A program made the position numbers and the translations under genes. Positions 8,969 through 17,753 of a stretch of DNA of 64,000 nt are shown in pieces. Position 1 is the stretch's first letter; every line of letters starts with the position of its first letter. Under the pieces are notes generated by a model. The model was not told the origin of the DNA. It saw nothing but the letters and a program-made list of their open reading frames with translations, and did no database searches. The stretch spans positions 558,001-622,000 of the forward strand of contig CAWCVC010000010.1 of assembly GCA_963798805.1 (NCBI GenBank). The letters are read 5' to 3'. This DNA comes from CAVZCK01 sp963798805. Its GTDB lineage: Bacteria; Pseudomonadota; Alphaproteobacteria; Rhizobiales; Rhodomicrobiaceae.

Positions 8969-9895
8969 TCACGCGCTATAGGCTAGATAACCGATATAGG
9001 CCACATAGGCCGTGAGGAAGGCCGCGCCTTCAGCGCGGGTCACGCGCCAATTCGTCACCGCGAAAATGATCAGCAGGATCGTCGCCCCGAACATCACCCA
9101 GATATCGACCTGCACGATATCCTGCGGCACCGCGATAGGGTGAACCAGAGCGGTCACGCCCAGAATTCCAAGCACATTGTAGATATTGCTTCCGATGACA
9201 TTGCCGAAGGCAATGTTCGAATGTCCGCGAAGCGCCGCCACGATGCCCGCTGCGAGTTCGGGCAGCGAGGTGCCGATCGCCACGACCGTCAGTCCGATGA
9301 TCGATTGCGAGATGCCCATCTCCCGGGCGAGATGAATGGCCCCGAAAACCAGCAATCGCGCGCCAATGATGACGACAGCCAGGCCCGCAATCGCGGCTAG
9401 TGCAGCAAACCCCGGCCGCATCCTCGCTTCGTGCGCAGCGGCTTCCTCCGGCCCGATACGCTCATTCCGATAGCTGTAAGCCATATAGGCGATGAGAAGC
9501 GCGACCAGAATGGCGCCCATCCAGCGGGTGATGAACCCTCCGAGCGCGATGGCGGTGCAGATCATGGTCGCCAGGAACACCATCCCGCCGTCCCGGCGGA
9601 ACGAACCGCTCGGCGTGTCGATCGGGCGAAGGACGGCCGTGACGCCGAGGATCAGAAAAATATTGGCGATATTGCTGCCGACGACATTGCCGACGGCAAT
9701 TCCCGGCGCATTGGCGAGCGCCGCCTGAACGCTGGCGACCAGTTCCGGCATCGAGGTGCCGAAGCCAACCAGAGTGAGGCCGATGAGAAGCGGCGAAACC
9801 TGCATGTGCCTGGCGACGCTGGCCGCCCCTCTGACGATCAACTCGCCGCCTATGATGAGCAGCACAAGTCCCACCGCAATCTCGAAATAGATCAT
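8969..9895 (-). CDS. Calcium/sodium antiporter (CaCA family, YrbG-like)
   Basis: This 308-residue integral membrane protein consists of two homologous halves, each carrying a signature alpha-repeat: GFGTSMPELVAS in the first and AIGTSLPELAAG in the second, each followed by N-V-[VI]-G-S-N-I. About ten membrane helices can be seen. The family exchanges Ca2+ for Na+ or H+ across the inner membrane. The ATG at 9895 is chosen because GAGGA lies upstream and MIYFEIAVGLVLL begins the first helix; the frame further upstream is not conserved. It converges on the ketosynthase gene with 13 bases between stops. Confidence 0.92.
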   Translation of the reverse strand: MIYFEIAVGLVLLIIGGELIVRGAASVARHMQVSPLLIGLTLVGFGTSMPELVASVQAALANAPGIAVGNVVGSNIANIFLILGVTAVLRPIDTPSGSFRRDGGMVFLATMICTAIALGGFITRWMGAILVALLIAYMAYSYRNERIGPEEAAAHEARMRPGFAALAAIAGLAVVIIGARLLVFGAIHLAREMGISQSIIGLTVVAIGTSLPELAAGIVAALRGHSNIAFGNVIGSNIYNVLGILGVTALVHPIAVPQDIVQVDIWVMFGATILLIIFAVTNWRVTRAEGAAFLTAYVAYIGYLAYSA

Positions 9896-10053
9896 CAGAA
9901 CGGTTCCTCGCTGATCGCGTGGGGAGATCGGACTCAAGGCGCACACCCGCCGCGAATATCAGGGCGGCACGGGCTGGGCGCAACGGATAATGGCGCTTTT
10001 TTCCGCTCTGTTGCGCGAGCCACACTCTCAAGCGGCCGTCTTCATCCGCCGCA

Positions 10054-10737
10054 TCAACGTGCGCCGGAGGCGAAACTTGCGGCCCGCTTCAAATCGCGGA
10101 CAAACACCGCATATTGTGCATGCTTGCTTTCGGGATCGGGCAAACGGAGCAGATAGGACGGATGCACCGTCAGCAGCACGGTCTCGCCGTTCTCTCCGGG
10201 CAGCGGCGCACCGCGTTCCGCCATCAGCCTGACCGTGCGATTGAGGACGCTGCGCGCGGCGGTCGCCCCGAGCGCGACGATGACCCGGGGCTTGATCAGC
10301 TCCCGCTCCTGCTCCAGCCAGCGGCGGCACGCCGAGATCTCGCTGGCGTCCGGCTTCTGATGCAGGCGCCTCTTGCCGCGAGGCTCGAATTTGAAATGCT
10401 TCACGGCATTGGTGACGTAGACATGGGTGCGGTCGACGCCGGCATCGATGAGCGCCCGGTTCAGCACTTCGCCCGCCGGCCCGACGAAAGGCTGGCCGGC
10501 CAGATCCTCCTGGTCGCCGGGCTGCTCGCCGACCAGCATCATGGTCGCGTCGGTCGGCCCTGCGCCGAAGACGGTTTGCGTGGCGTTCTTCCAGAGATGG
10601 CAGGCTTTGCAATGCGCGGCTTCCTCGCGCAGCTTTTCGAGCCCAGCACCGCCCTTGCCCAGCGTTGCGCTCAGATCGAGGTGCAATTGCGCATCCCCGT
10701 TGCGCTTGGAGGATCTTGCCGGGGCTTTTTCGGTCAT
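10054..10737 (-). CDS. UdgX-type uracil-DNA glycosylase
   Basis: This 227-residue protein belongs to the uracil-DNA glycosylase superfamily. It shows GEQPGDQED (motif A), PFVGPAGEVL, VYVTNAVKHF and the C-terminal HPSYLLRLPD (motif B). The insertion RGKRRLHQKP, with H126, is the hallmark of UdgX, in which the histidine becomes covalently linked to the deoxyribose after uracil removal. N-terminal C43 and C46 (CKACHLW), with C137 further on, are candidate iron-sulfur ligands; the position that is usually Cys in family 4 (VKC) is His here (VKH). An AGAGAG site precedes the ATG. This explains the protein better than the generic family-4 label. Confidence 0.92.
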   Translation of the reverse strand: MTEKAPARSSKRNGDAQLHLDLSATLGKGGAGLEKLREEAAHCKACHLWKNATQTVFGAGPTDATMMLVGEQPGDQEDLAGQPFVGPAGEVLNRALIDAGVDRTHVYVTNAVKHFKFEPRGKRRLHQKPDASEISACRRWLEQERELIKPRVIVALGATAARSVLNRTVRLMAERGAPLPGENGETVLLTVHPSYLLRLPDPESKHAQYAVFVRDLKRAASFASGAR

Positions 10738-11047
10738 CTCTCTTGTGATCCTGTCAGGGCGAACAAGCCGCTTCGGCAGGTCGGCGAAAAACCCGCCTTT
10801 CGCTGATACGCCTCAATGGGCCGAATGTTCCGCCGTGGAGCCTGCATCATGGGCCTCCGAGCGCTGCGCCATAGGGTTCGGCTTCGCTCCGGCGGTCTCT
10901 CCGGTGTAGTCGTCGTTCTTGTTGTTCAAGACTCGACTGTGTCCCCGCGCAAAAATTGTGCATCGCACAAAATTGAAGGTCGCCAGCGGTGGCGGTGGAC
11001 GGCGGACGGGCCTAAATAGCAACTATCCCCACCACCGGAGTTTTGTC
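10738..11047. other. Intergenic region between divergent udgX and bdhA-like genes
   Basis: About 310 bases between divergently transcribed genes. No open frame here has convincing coding character. It must hold both promoters, but I could not pick out reliable -35/-10 boxes. An intact GACTC (GANTC) site lies near 10929. Confidence 0.4.
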
Positions 11048-11830
11048 ATGACCTCGAAAAAAAACGCAATCATTACGGGCTCGACGAGCGGCATCGGCCT
11101 CGGCATGGCGAAAGCTTTTGCCGGAGAAGGCATGAACATCATGCTGAACGGTTTTGGCGACGCCAAGGAGATCGAAGCCATCCGCTCACAGCTTGCCTCG
11201 GAAAACGGCGTCGAGGTCGGCTATCACAACGCCGATATGACCAAGCCTGATGAAATCGGCGCGCTGTTCAAGGCGGCGGAGGAAAAGTTCGGCGCCGTCG
11301 ATGTAATCGTCAACAACGCCGGCATCCAGTTCGTCGCCCCGATCGAGGAATTCCCGCCGGAGAAGTGGGACGCCATCATCGCCATCAACCTGTCGAGCGC
11401 ATTTCATCTGACGCGGCACGCCATTCCCAGCATGAAGGCGCGGGGATGGGGTCGGGTCATCAATCTATGCTCGGCGCACGGCCTCGTCGCCTCGCCGTTC
11501 AAGGTCGCCTACGTCTCGGCCAAGCACGGCATGCTCGGCCTGACCAAGACCGTCGCCCTCGAGGTCGCCGAGCACGGCATAACCGTGAACGCGATCTGCC
11601 CCGGCTATGTGCTCACGCCACTGGTCGAGAAGCAGATTCCCGATCAGGCCAAGTCTCGCGGCATCTCGGAGGAGGAGGTGAAGCGCAACGTCATTCTCGG
11701 CGCGCAACCTACGAAGAAGTTCGTCACCACCGAGCAGATCGGCGCGCTGGCGGTGTTCCTGTGCTCGAACCATGCCGCCTCGATCACTGGCGCGGCGCTG
11801 CCGATCGACGGCGGCTGGACGGCACAGTGA
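11048..11830 (+). CDS. bdhA: 3-hydroxybutyrate dehydrogenase (SDR family)
   Basis: This 260-residue short-chain dehydrogenase interconverts 3-hydroxybutyrate and acetoacetate with NAD(H), a step in PHB mobilisation and ketone-body use. The nucleotide-binding loop is TGSTSGIG (10-17), the NNAG motif is near 89-92, and the catalytic residues are S142, Y155 and K159. The C-terminal region (ILGAQPTKKFVTTEQIGALAVFL) is characteristic of BdhA rather than FabG. The start at 11048 fits the conserved N-terminus (MTSKKNAIITGSTSG). Its stop overlaps the next gene's GTG start (GTGA), indicating translational coupling to the patatin. Confidence 0.9.
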   Translation: MTSKKNAIITGSTSGIGLGMAKAFAGEGMNIMLNGFGDAKEIEAIRSQLASENGVEVGYHNADMTKPDEIGALFKAAEEKFGAVDVIVNNAGIQFVAPIEEFPPEKWDAIIAINLSSAFHLTRHAIPSMKARGWGRVINLCSAHGLVASPFKVAYVSAKHGMLGLTKTVALEVAEHGITVNAICPGYVLTPLVEKQIPDQAKSRGISEEEVKRNVILGAQPTKKFVTTEQIGALAVFLCSNHAASITGAALPIDGGWTAQ

Positions 11831-12900
11831 CGGCCGGAAACGCCGACGGCAAGGCCGGGGACGTCAAGCCGATCAACCTTGCCCTCCAGGGCGGCGGCGC
11901 GCATGGCGCCTTCACCTGGGGCGTGCTCGACCGCTTTCTGGAAGAGAGCCGCGTCCAGATCGAAGCGATCAGCGGCACCAGCGCCGGAGCGATGAACGCC
12001 GTCGTCCTCGCCGACGGCCTGATGCGCGGCGGGCCGGAAGGCGCAAGGCAGAGGCTGCGCAAATTCTGGGACGACGTCGGCAACGCGGCGACGATGAGCC
12101 CGGTGCAGCGCGGGCCCTTCGGAATCCTCGCCGGCGATTGGAGCCTCGACACTTCGCTCGGCTACTTCTTCTTCGACACCTTTACGCGCACCCTCTCGCC
12201 CTATGACTTCAATCCGCTCAACATCAATCCGCTCAAGGACATTCTGGAGCAGACCGTCGATTTCGAGTTGGTGCGGTCCTGCGAGCATCTGCGGCTCTTC
12301 ATCTCGGCGACCAATGTCGAAACGGGCCGTGTCCATGTCTTCGACGGGAAGACGCTCACTGCCGACATGGTGATGGCCTCCGCCTGCCTGCCGACGCTGT
12401 TCCAGGCGGTCGAGATCGACGGGCAGCATTACTGGGATGGCGGCTATATGGGCAATCCCGTCCTCTTCCCATTCTTCTACGCCAGCCGCTCGAACGACAT
12501 TCTGATCGTCCAGATCAACCCGATCCGACGCGAGGGCATTCCGAAAACGGCGCATGAGATCATGAACCGGGCCAATGAGATTTCCTTCAACGCCAGCCTT
12601 TTGAGCGAATTGCGCTCGGTCGATTTCGTCCGGCGTATGCTGGCGGAAGGCCATCTCGACGCCAAGCGCTACCGGGCTTTCAACATCCATATCATCGATC
12701 TGCAGCACGCCTCGTCATCCATCGGCGCGGCGAGCAAGTTCAACGTCGAGCGCTCGTTTCTCGAATTCCTGTTCGGTGAAGGACGGCGCGCAGCAAGCGA
12801 CTGGCTCGAGACCAATTACGAGGCCATTGGAGACCACTCTACGGTCGACATCCGCAAGATGTTTCAGGGTGACGGCTATGAGCGCGTCGCGAAGTGCTGA
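11827..12900 (+). CDS. Patatin-like phospholipase
   Basis: This 357-residue lipid acyl hydrolase starts at a GTG that overlaps the bdhA stop by four bases. Patatin motifs are complete: the oxyanion loop QGGGAHGAF, the nucleophile S52 in GTSAG and the catalytic D204 in WDGGYMGNP, forming the Ser-Asp dyad. Coupling to 3-hydroxybutyrate dehydrogenase is seen in other alphaproteobacteria and suggests a link to PHB or storage-lipid turnover; this is inference, and substrates are unknown. The frame is open far upstream inside bdhA, but that part reads as out-of-frame shadow and is excluded. Confidence 0.9.
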   Translation: MTAGNADGKAGDVKPINLALQGGGAHGAFTWGVLDRFLEESRVQIEAISGTSAGAMNAVVLADGLMRGGPEGARQRLRKFWDDVGNAATMSPVQRGPFGILAGDWSLDTSLGYFFFDTFTRTLSPYDFNPLNINPLKDILEQTVDFELVRSCEHLRLFISATNVETGRVHVFDGKTLTADMVMASACLPTLFQAVEIDGQHYWDGGYMGNPVLFPFFYASRSNDILIVQINPIRREGIPKTAHEIMNRANEISFNASLLSELRSVDFVRRMLAEGHLDAKRYRAFNIHIIDLQHASSSIGAASKFNVERSFLEFLFGEGRRAASDWLETNYEAIGDHSTVDIRKMFQGDGYERVAKC

Positions 12901-13673
12901 TTATTCGGCGGCATCCTGAGGCAGGACGAGCTTGGGCATTTTCGGATCGATCGTGGGGATCTTTGTGAGCTTTTCCAGATCCTTAACGTCTTTCAGCGTG
13001 CGCGGCAGCAAATCCGATGCGAGCGTGCCGAGCGAGAGATAGACCCGCAACAGATCGTCGACCTTCATCTCCGGCACGGGGATGATCGAAGTCGCGCGGC
13101 GTCAGAACGAGTTCCACCGGTCATCGGAAAAGGCGCTGACGGCAGATAGATCAGGCAGCGCGGCTCGCCGCCAATATAGAAAGTGTCCGGATTGGCGAGC
13201 AGCGCCAGCACGTCGACGCCGTTCTGGCCGCCGAAGCGGCAGGAGACGACCGGCATGCCGGAGAAGTCGCCGGCCTGCTTGTCGGTTGCCAGACGCACCA
13301 TGCGCGACACCGGATTGTAGATCGTGCGGATGATCGGCATCCGCGTAAAAATCTTGTCGATGCCGCGCTCAATGCTCTGCTGCGCGGCGCTGCGCGCAAC
13401 CACGCCCAGAAACCAGATGCCGACCAGCGCAATGAGAATGCCAAGGAAAAAAGCGAACGTGTCGTAGCCCGGGCCGATGATCGTCGTGCCTCCCGTCGTC
13501 AGCAGTCGGCCGAGAAAGGTGCCCGGACCGAGCGCGGTGCGAAGCATGTCGATCAGCCATGCCATGATGATGATGGTCAGCACCACCGGCAGGAGAAGCA
13601 CCAGGCCGGCCAGAAACGTGGCTGTAATGTTGTTACGCCAGAGACGGACGAAGAGACTCATCTGTTGCACCAA
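12901..13673 (-). CDS. DUF502 inner-membrane protein, frame interrupted twice near the C-terminus
   Basis: A DUF502 protein with two N-terminal membrane helices (TFLAGLVLLLPVVLTIIIMAWL and FFLGILIALVGIWFLGVVA) and the family stretch IPRMPIIRTIYNPVSR-like (here MPIIRTIYNPVSRM). As written, the frame ends at about 13065 in an unrelated tail. The true C-terminus is readable in another frame (VPEMKVDDLLRVYLSLGTLA to PQDAAE, stop at 12901-12903). Two extra bases, one in GAGTTC (13109-13114) and one in GAAGTC (13088-13093), separate the frames. Removing both gives MTGGLVLTPRD and then IIPVPEMKVDD in one frame, about 256 residues. Both are duplications inside GANTC sites, so the gene is probably intact in the cell. 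Function of the family is unknown. Confidence 0.8.
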
Positions 13674-13832
13674 TCAAGCTGCCCTCGGCTTCCTAGAGTA
13701 ACCGAAATTTGCTGTAATTGTCCTAAGTTTGTGCGCAGCAACATAAACCGGGCATGATCGATAGCGCGGTTTGCGCCCGGATGTGGCGGTCTTCCCCACA
13801 AATCTGCGTGATGGAACCGGCGATGTGGCCGG

Positions 13833-13991
13833 CTAGGTCGGGACATGGGTCACGCTGTATTGCCCGAAAATACCGGCGAGACCGATCAGGATCAGATAGG
13901 CAGCGATCAGATAATTCAGGATTTGCGGGACGATGAGAATGAGGATGCCGAAAATCAGCGCGACCCAGGGCTGAATCGTCACAATGTCCAT
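13833..13991 (-). CDS. DUF3096 small membrane protein
   Basis: A 52-residue protein with two hydrophobic segments (PWVALIFGILILIVPQIL and YLIAAYLILIGLAGIFG). The pattern IAGILILI-P-LNY-VAIYLILIGL-G is the DUF3096 signature; these tiny proteins are common in proteobacteria and uncharacterised. AGGGA lies eight bases before ATG 13991; a longer frame upstream has no such support. Confidence 0.8.
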   Translation of the reverse strand: MDIVTIQPWVALIFGILILIVPQILNYLIAAYLILIGLAGIFGQYSVTHVPT

Positions 13992-14175
13992 GCCCGTGTT
14001 CCCTTCTTGAGCGAGACCGGCGCGGCGTCTTCCGCGCTGCAATCGGAACAGCGCGCCATGGCCCAGCGTTCCGGCGGGACCAACTAATACGAAGTGATGA
14101 GACCTGGCGGGCGCGTGTGGCGCGACTCGCCCAACCTGTTCGCCGGGAGCGGCCGCAGGTTTTACGCCTCGGCGT

Positions 14176-14507
14176 CTAGGGCGGCGGACTTTTGATTGGA
14201 ATCGGAGGCGCCGCTCTATCTGTTTGTTTTAGCATCGGACTGCAGCGCCAATATTGGCCGTCGGCGCTCGGCAGTACCTCCTTGTAAGGCACGACCTCGT
14301 TAGTCGGCGAAATTTCGAAGCCGGCGTTGCCGGCCTCACCATCGAGGACGGCACCACGGAACAGTCGGTCGTGCCGCAGCACCATTCGCCGTTCACCGGG
14401 CTGCGAAAGCCGCCGCGCGAGATCCAGCTATTGTGAGCGAAAGCGGGAGAGGAGAGAAAAGAGACCGCAGCAACGGCGGCGAGGGCTCGGAAAGCATGTC
14501 CGATCAT
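14176..14507 (-). pseudogene. Cys-rich secreted protein, copy 1 (one-base deletion)
   Basis: This is a tandem copy of the next gene. It begins with a signal peptide (MIGHAFRALAAVAAVSFLSSPAFA) and keeps SWISRGGFRSPVNGEWCC and TTDCSVVPSSMV, but then shifts frame. The remainder (NAGFEISPTNEVVPYKEVL and SADGQYWRC) is in the other frame down to 14176. Aligning the two copies base by base shows that copy 1 lacks one nucleotide at about 14330 (GTTGC-CGGC against GTTGCTCGGC). This deletion does not fall in a GANTC site. It may be a real inactivation or a sequencing error. Confidence 0.8.
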
Positions 14508-14750
14508 CGGTCTACCACGGTGAGGTTTCCTCGCGCGGCGATCTCATGATCTGCCCGGCCGGATGCCTGAGCCGCCCTGTCTGTAGGCTGCCACGCCTCG
14601 CGCTCGAACGGCGTAAATCGGTTAAAGTTCCGGCTCGGTACGCCTCAAAAGGATGTGAAGAAGATCGGCTTTGGGCTGCGGTGATTGCTCGCCCGAGAAA
14701 GATGCGTTGGGTCCGGCCGGCCGTTCCCGGCCGGTTCTACGCGTCGCCGG

Positions 14751-15071
14751 CTAGAAAGCTGTGATCGGTGCGAAGAAGCAGCGGCGTGTCCCGTTCGGTC
14801 TCTGGCAACGCCAATATTGGCCGTCGGCACTCGGCAGCGCTTCCTTATAAGGCACGACCTCGTTGGTCGGCGAGATCTGGAAGCCGGCGTTGCTCGGCTT
14901 CACCATCGAGGACGGTACGACCGAGCAGTCCGTGGTGCCGCAGCACCACTCACCGTTCAGCGGGCCGCGAAAGCCGCCGCGTGAAATCCAACTGTCATGG
15001 GCGTAAACGGTTGAGGAGAGAGAGACCAGCGCCAAGGCACCAAGGAAGGTTCGGAAAGTTCGTCCGATCAT
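14751..15071 (-). CDS. Cys-rich secreted protein, copy 2 (intact)
   Basis: A 106-residue exported protein of a family widespread in alphaproteobacteria with no known function. It has a signal peptide ending at VYA, then HDSWISRGGFRGPLNGEWCC, TTDCSVVPSSMV, a proline/tyrosine stretch (EVVPYKEALPSADGQYWRC) and a final RRCFFAP. Five conserved cysteines suggest disulfide bonds in the periplasm. It is about 564 bases from its paralogue, and the first 33 mature residues differ at only about three positions, so the duplication is recent. The start at 15071 matches that of copy 1. Confidence 0.85.
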   Translation of the reverse strand: MIGRTFRTFLGALALVSLSSTVYAHDSWISRGGFRGPLNGEWCCGTTDCSVVPSSMVKPSNAGFQISPTNEVVPYKEALPSADGQYWRCQRPNGTRRCFFAPITAF

Positions 15072-15083
15072 GGAGTCTACCAC

Positions 15084-15511
15084 GTTGAGGTTTCAACCTA
15101 GCGCGGCGCCCGCATGATCGGCTGGCTGAAAATGTCTAAGCCGTTCTGCGGCTCAACCTGCCGCGCCACCTGTGCCGGCCTTAGACATTTCGACCCTTTT
15201 AGACGGGTCTCTAAGGACCCGGTCACGCAAAAATTGTATCAGTGAAATGACAACACGCAAAATGGTTGTATTAACGCTCTGATATATCAGCCGTTTTGGA
15301 CGAGATTATCGCCGCGGCGCGCGGCTGGCTTCATGGTAGTGCGAAATATTCCGAGTCGTTGACTTGGAAAAGTTGCAAAAAATATTTGCATAACAAAGAC
15401 TTGCAAAATCGATTACGCTGGCGGAACCGCGCATAACATGCCGCGCGCCGAAGCCGGCCGATCCTGATCATCGAAGATGCGGCATTTTTACGCAGTTTTT
15501 ATGCGGGATGG
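15084..15511. other. AT-richer intergenic region
   Basis: About 430 bases without a supported gene. It is visibly richer in A+T than the surroundings (for example 15361-15420) and includes the short inverted repeat GACCC/GGGTC around 15194-15212. It could carry promoters for the flanking minus-strand gene or be the edge of the small accessory segment that follows. No motif is clear enough to call. Confidence 0.35.
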
Positions 15512-15812
15512 CTAACGGCGCTCCGTTTCGCGCAGAACCTCGCGCATCGCCTCGGCGACGATAATGGGCAGGTCTTTTCTGAGAGCCCCGAGGTCGGTTT
15601 CCACGCGCCCGAGTTCGCTGCTCGAGCTGGTCGATCTTGCCCTCGATCCGGTCGACGCGGGTTTTCAGGATCGCCAGATCGTCGCCATTCTGTCTGGATT
15701 GGTTGAGCACGTAGCGCGACAGCATTCTCTCGCCGTCGGCTTCCTGTTCGACCGAGCTGACGCGCGCGTCCAGCCGCTTGAATTCGTCTTGCGTGATGTA
15801 GCTTTCGATCAT
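15512..15812 (-). CDS. Small coiled-coil protein, frame interrupted once
   Basis: After correction this is about 99 residues. ATG 15812 has GGAG upstream and starts MIESYITQDEFKRLDARV. The body is heptad-rich (ILKTRVDRIEGKIDQLEQ). The printed frame breaks at GAGTTC (15611-15616). Removing the extra T restores QLEQRLGRVETDLGALRKDL and the tail VAEAMREVLRETERR with a stop at 15512-15514. The pattern resembles small hypothetical coiled-coil proteins near mobile genes. Function unknown. It is divergent from the ParA cassette that follows. Confidence 0.72.
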
Positions 15813-16063
15813 CCGCGTCTCCAGGCTGCTCACCTTAGCCTGATCTGCGGCGAATGGGCAACAGGTGTTCGCGGCGTAGGAGCAACTGGTTTTTATCCGG
15901 ACCGCTGCCAAGAGCGGAAGGCCCGGTTAGGACCTCGGCGAGGTCTTGCGTCGCCCAACGTTGCAAAAACATCACTCGTATAATCAAAACGGAACTCAGC
16001 TTTGACTGGCGTTATGCTGAGCTTTATTGTCCACAATTACTGTATCGCGTAGGGGCAACTATA

Positions 16064-16291
16064 ATGCAATATCTCAATCAGCTGGCGCTCGAGTATGAGA
16101 CCTTTTTCCATGTCCTCGGAAATCTGGTTGGAATTGCTGGCGTCACCTTTGGCGTTTGGCGTTATTTCAGAGAACGAAAAGCTCGGCAAGAATTGAAAAA
16201 TCGAAGGCGCGAATTGGATCAAGCGCTTTTGCGGCTCAGAAACCTGGAAAATTATGCCGCCGGCCTGAAGCAATATTCGGCGGCGATATGA
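16064..16291 (+). CDS. Small membrane-anchored coiled-coil protein upstream of ParA-like ATPase
   Basis: A 75-residue protein with one membrane helix (about 15-33, FFHVLGNLVGIAGVTFGVW) followed by a basic helical tail (RERKARQELKNRRRELDQAL) suited to a coiled coil. AGGGG lies eight bases before ATG 16064. It ends one base before the GTG of the ParA-like gene, so the two are almost certainly co-translated. I do not recognise the family. It could tether the ATPase to the membrane; this is inference from topology and order. Confidence 0.65.
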   Translation: MQYLNQLALEYETFFHVLGNLVGIAGVTFGVWRYFRERKARQELKNRRRELDQALLRLRNLENYAAGLKQYSAAI

Positions 16292-16292
16292 C

Positions 16293-17215
16293 GTGAGCAT
16301 TTGGACAACGATTCCCGCTCAAGTCGCCCCACCGGCGGCTATTCCCATCCTGTCGGTAGGCAATCTCAAGGGCGGCGTCGGCAAAACAACCGTGGTTGCC
16401 AATCTAGCGATAGCATTGGTGCAAGCCGGTCTGCGTGTTCTCGCGATCGACCTTGATTTTCAGGCCTTATTGTCGGTGGCTTTGCCTTCGAACGTAATGC
16501 CTCGCTATGAAATTGCGGATGGCGGCATCCACATCCTGCTCAGTGAAGACTACGGCATTTTCCACGACACCCGTGTTACCGCCCTTGGGCCGGGACCATT
16601 TTCTAACCTGAGCCTGGTACGTACCTCGTTTCAACTGGCTGATGTCGAGGATAAGCTGTTCGCCGCTTTTATTCTCGGTGAGCGCGAGAAGGATCCGCGT
16701 TTTGCACTGGCGCGCAAGCTATCGGATCCGCGGCTGAGCCGGGATTTCGATCTGGTGATCATCGACACGCCACCACGCCTTACGTGGCCTCGATCAACGC
16801 ACTTTGCGCCTCCACCCATGTGCTGATTCCGACATCACTGACCGCAATGTCGCGGAGCGGCGCCGTCACTTTCGCCGAATATCTGAGCGAGTTTCGCAAG
16901 AGCCTATGCCCATCGCTGAGCGCCTTAGGAATATTGGCAACATTTACGGCTCAAGGAACGCTGAGACCGGCGGAAGAAAAAGCACTGGACGAATTGCAAA
17001 GGTTTTTGCCCGGTATCGAAGTATGGCGCGATATCTTCATTCCGATCCGACAAGACATCGCGAACAATCGTGTTCAGCAGAATCCGGACTGCAGGGGCCG
17101 GTTCGAATTCCTTGCACGAAAGATCATTGCGAAGCTGGGGATAGGTCCAAATGGAAACAATAAAGGTCGCCACGCTTATCCAGGCGCTCGACCTGGTTGG
17201 GCAGGTCTATCGTAA
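16293..17215 (+). CDS. ParA/MinD-like ATPase, frame interrupted once
   Basis: A ParA-superfamily ATPase with the deviant Walker A motif KGGVGKTT, the following LAIDLDFQ, and Walker B-like VIIDTPPR. The frame shifts at about 16785. Upstream is MSIWTTIP... to DTPPRLT; downstream is ASINALCASTHVLIPTSLTAMS, a normal ParA continuation. The junction (CTTACGTGGCC) would be in frame if four bases had been lost from a doubled ACGT, or one base elsewhere; it is not a GANTC site. Start is GTG 16293. There is no ParB or parS nearby, so this is an orphan ParA in a three-gene cassette rather than a chromosome-partition locus. Confidence 0.75.
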
Positions 17216-17600
17216 TAAGAACGGGTCCGGGCCGGCGGATGCAATCAGGAAGATTCAGCAGCGGTTAGGCAACTCGGCAGACATAACGTTGGCGGAATGG
17301 GTCGAGACCAACCAGTCCAAGCCGACGAGCAGCGCCAACAAGCGAAAAGAGACGAAAGTTGACGAGGAGAAAGTCGGTCAGGCGCTGGCAAGACTAGAGG
17401 AGGCAGAAACATATGCGGCTCTTAGCGTTGCCATCGCCGGTCTCGCGTTGACCGCCGGAGAATGGCAGGCTCTCTCAAAAAAGCTCACCGGTCGTCCAGG
17501 ACGATCAGGTAAGGCGGCATGTGAGCTTATTGAGAGGCAGCTCAGCGATCGCCTGCTCCTGACCGACCGTGTCGGAAGTGTAAAACGCCTATTCGGCTAA
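17151..17600 (+). CDS. Hypothetical protein of the ParA cassette
   Basis: A 149-residue, mostly helical protein starting METIKVATLIQALDLVGQVY, overlapping the end of the ParA-like gene. It has a charged linker (SSANKRKETKVDEEK), a helical middle (VGQALARLEEAETYAAL) and a basic C-terminal stretch (KKLTGRPGRSGKAACELI). I recognise no family. The overlap and shared orientation make it part of the same transcription unit; as the third member it could be the ATPase's partner or cargo adaptor. That is speculation. Confidence 0.6.
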   Translation: METIKVATLIQALDLVGQVYRNKNGSGPADAIRKIQQRLGNSADITLAEWVETNQSKPTSSANKRKETKVDEEKVGQALARLEEAETYAALSVAIAGLALTAGEWQALSKKLTGRPGRSGKAACELIERQLSDRLLLTDRVGSVKRLFG

Positions 17601-17753
17601 GTTTTCAGCGTCAACAGCTGTTGCTTCGAGAACCCCACGGGCTTGCGACGTAAATGGGGAGCAGAGAGCCCTTGAAAGCCTCCTTGGCCGATTGTCCCGG
17701 GTTTGACGTCCCGGACTTCTTGACGCCGCGCCACTCTGAGGCCACCTCGGAAC

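Noticed and set aside
9431..10156. 241-codon plus-strand frame across the antiporter start
   Set aside because: It overlaps a well-supported minus-strand membrane protein and is rich in Arg, Asp and Gly without any domain.
11365..11826. N-terminal extension of the patatin frame inside bdhA
   Set aside because: Out-of-frame translation of bdhA; patatin homology begins after the GTG at 11827.
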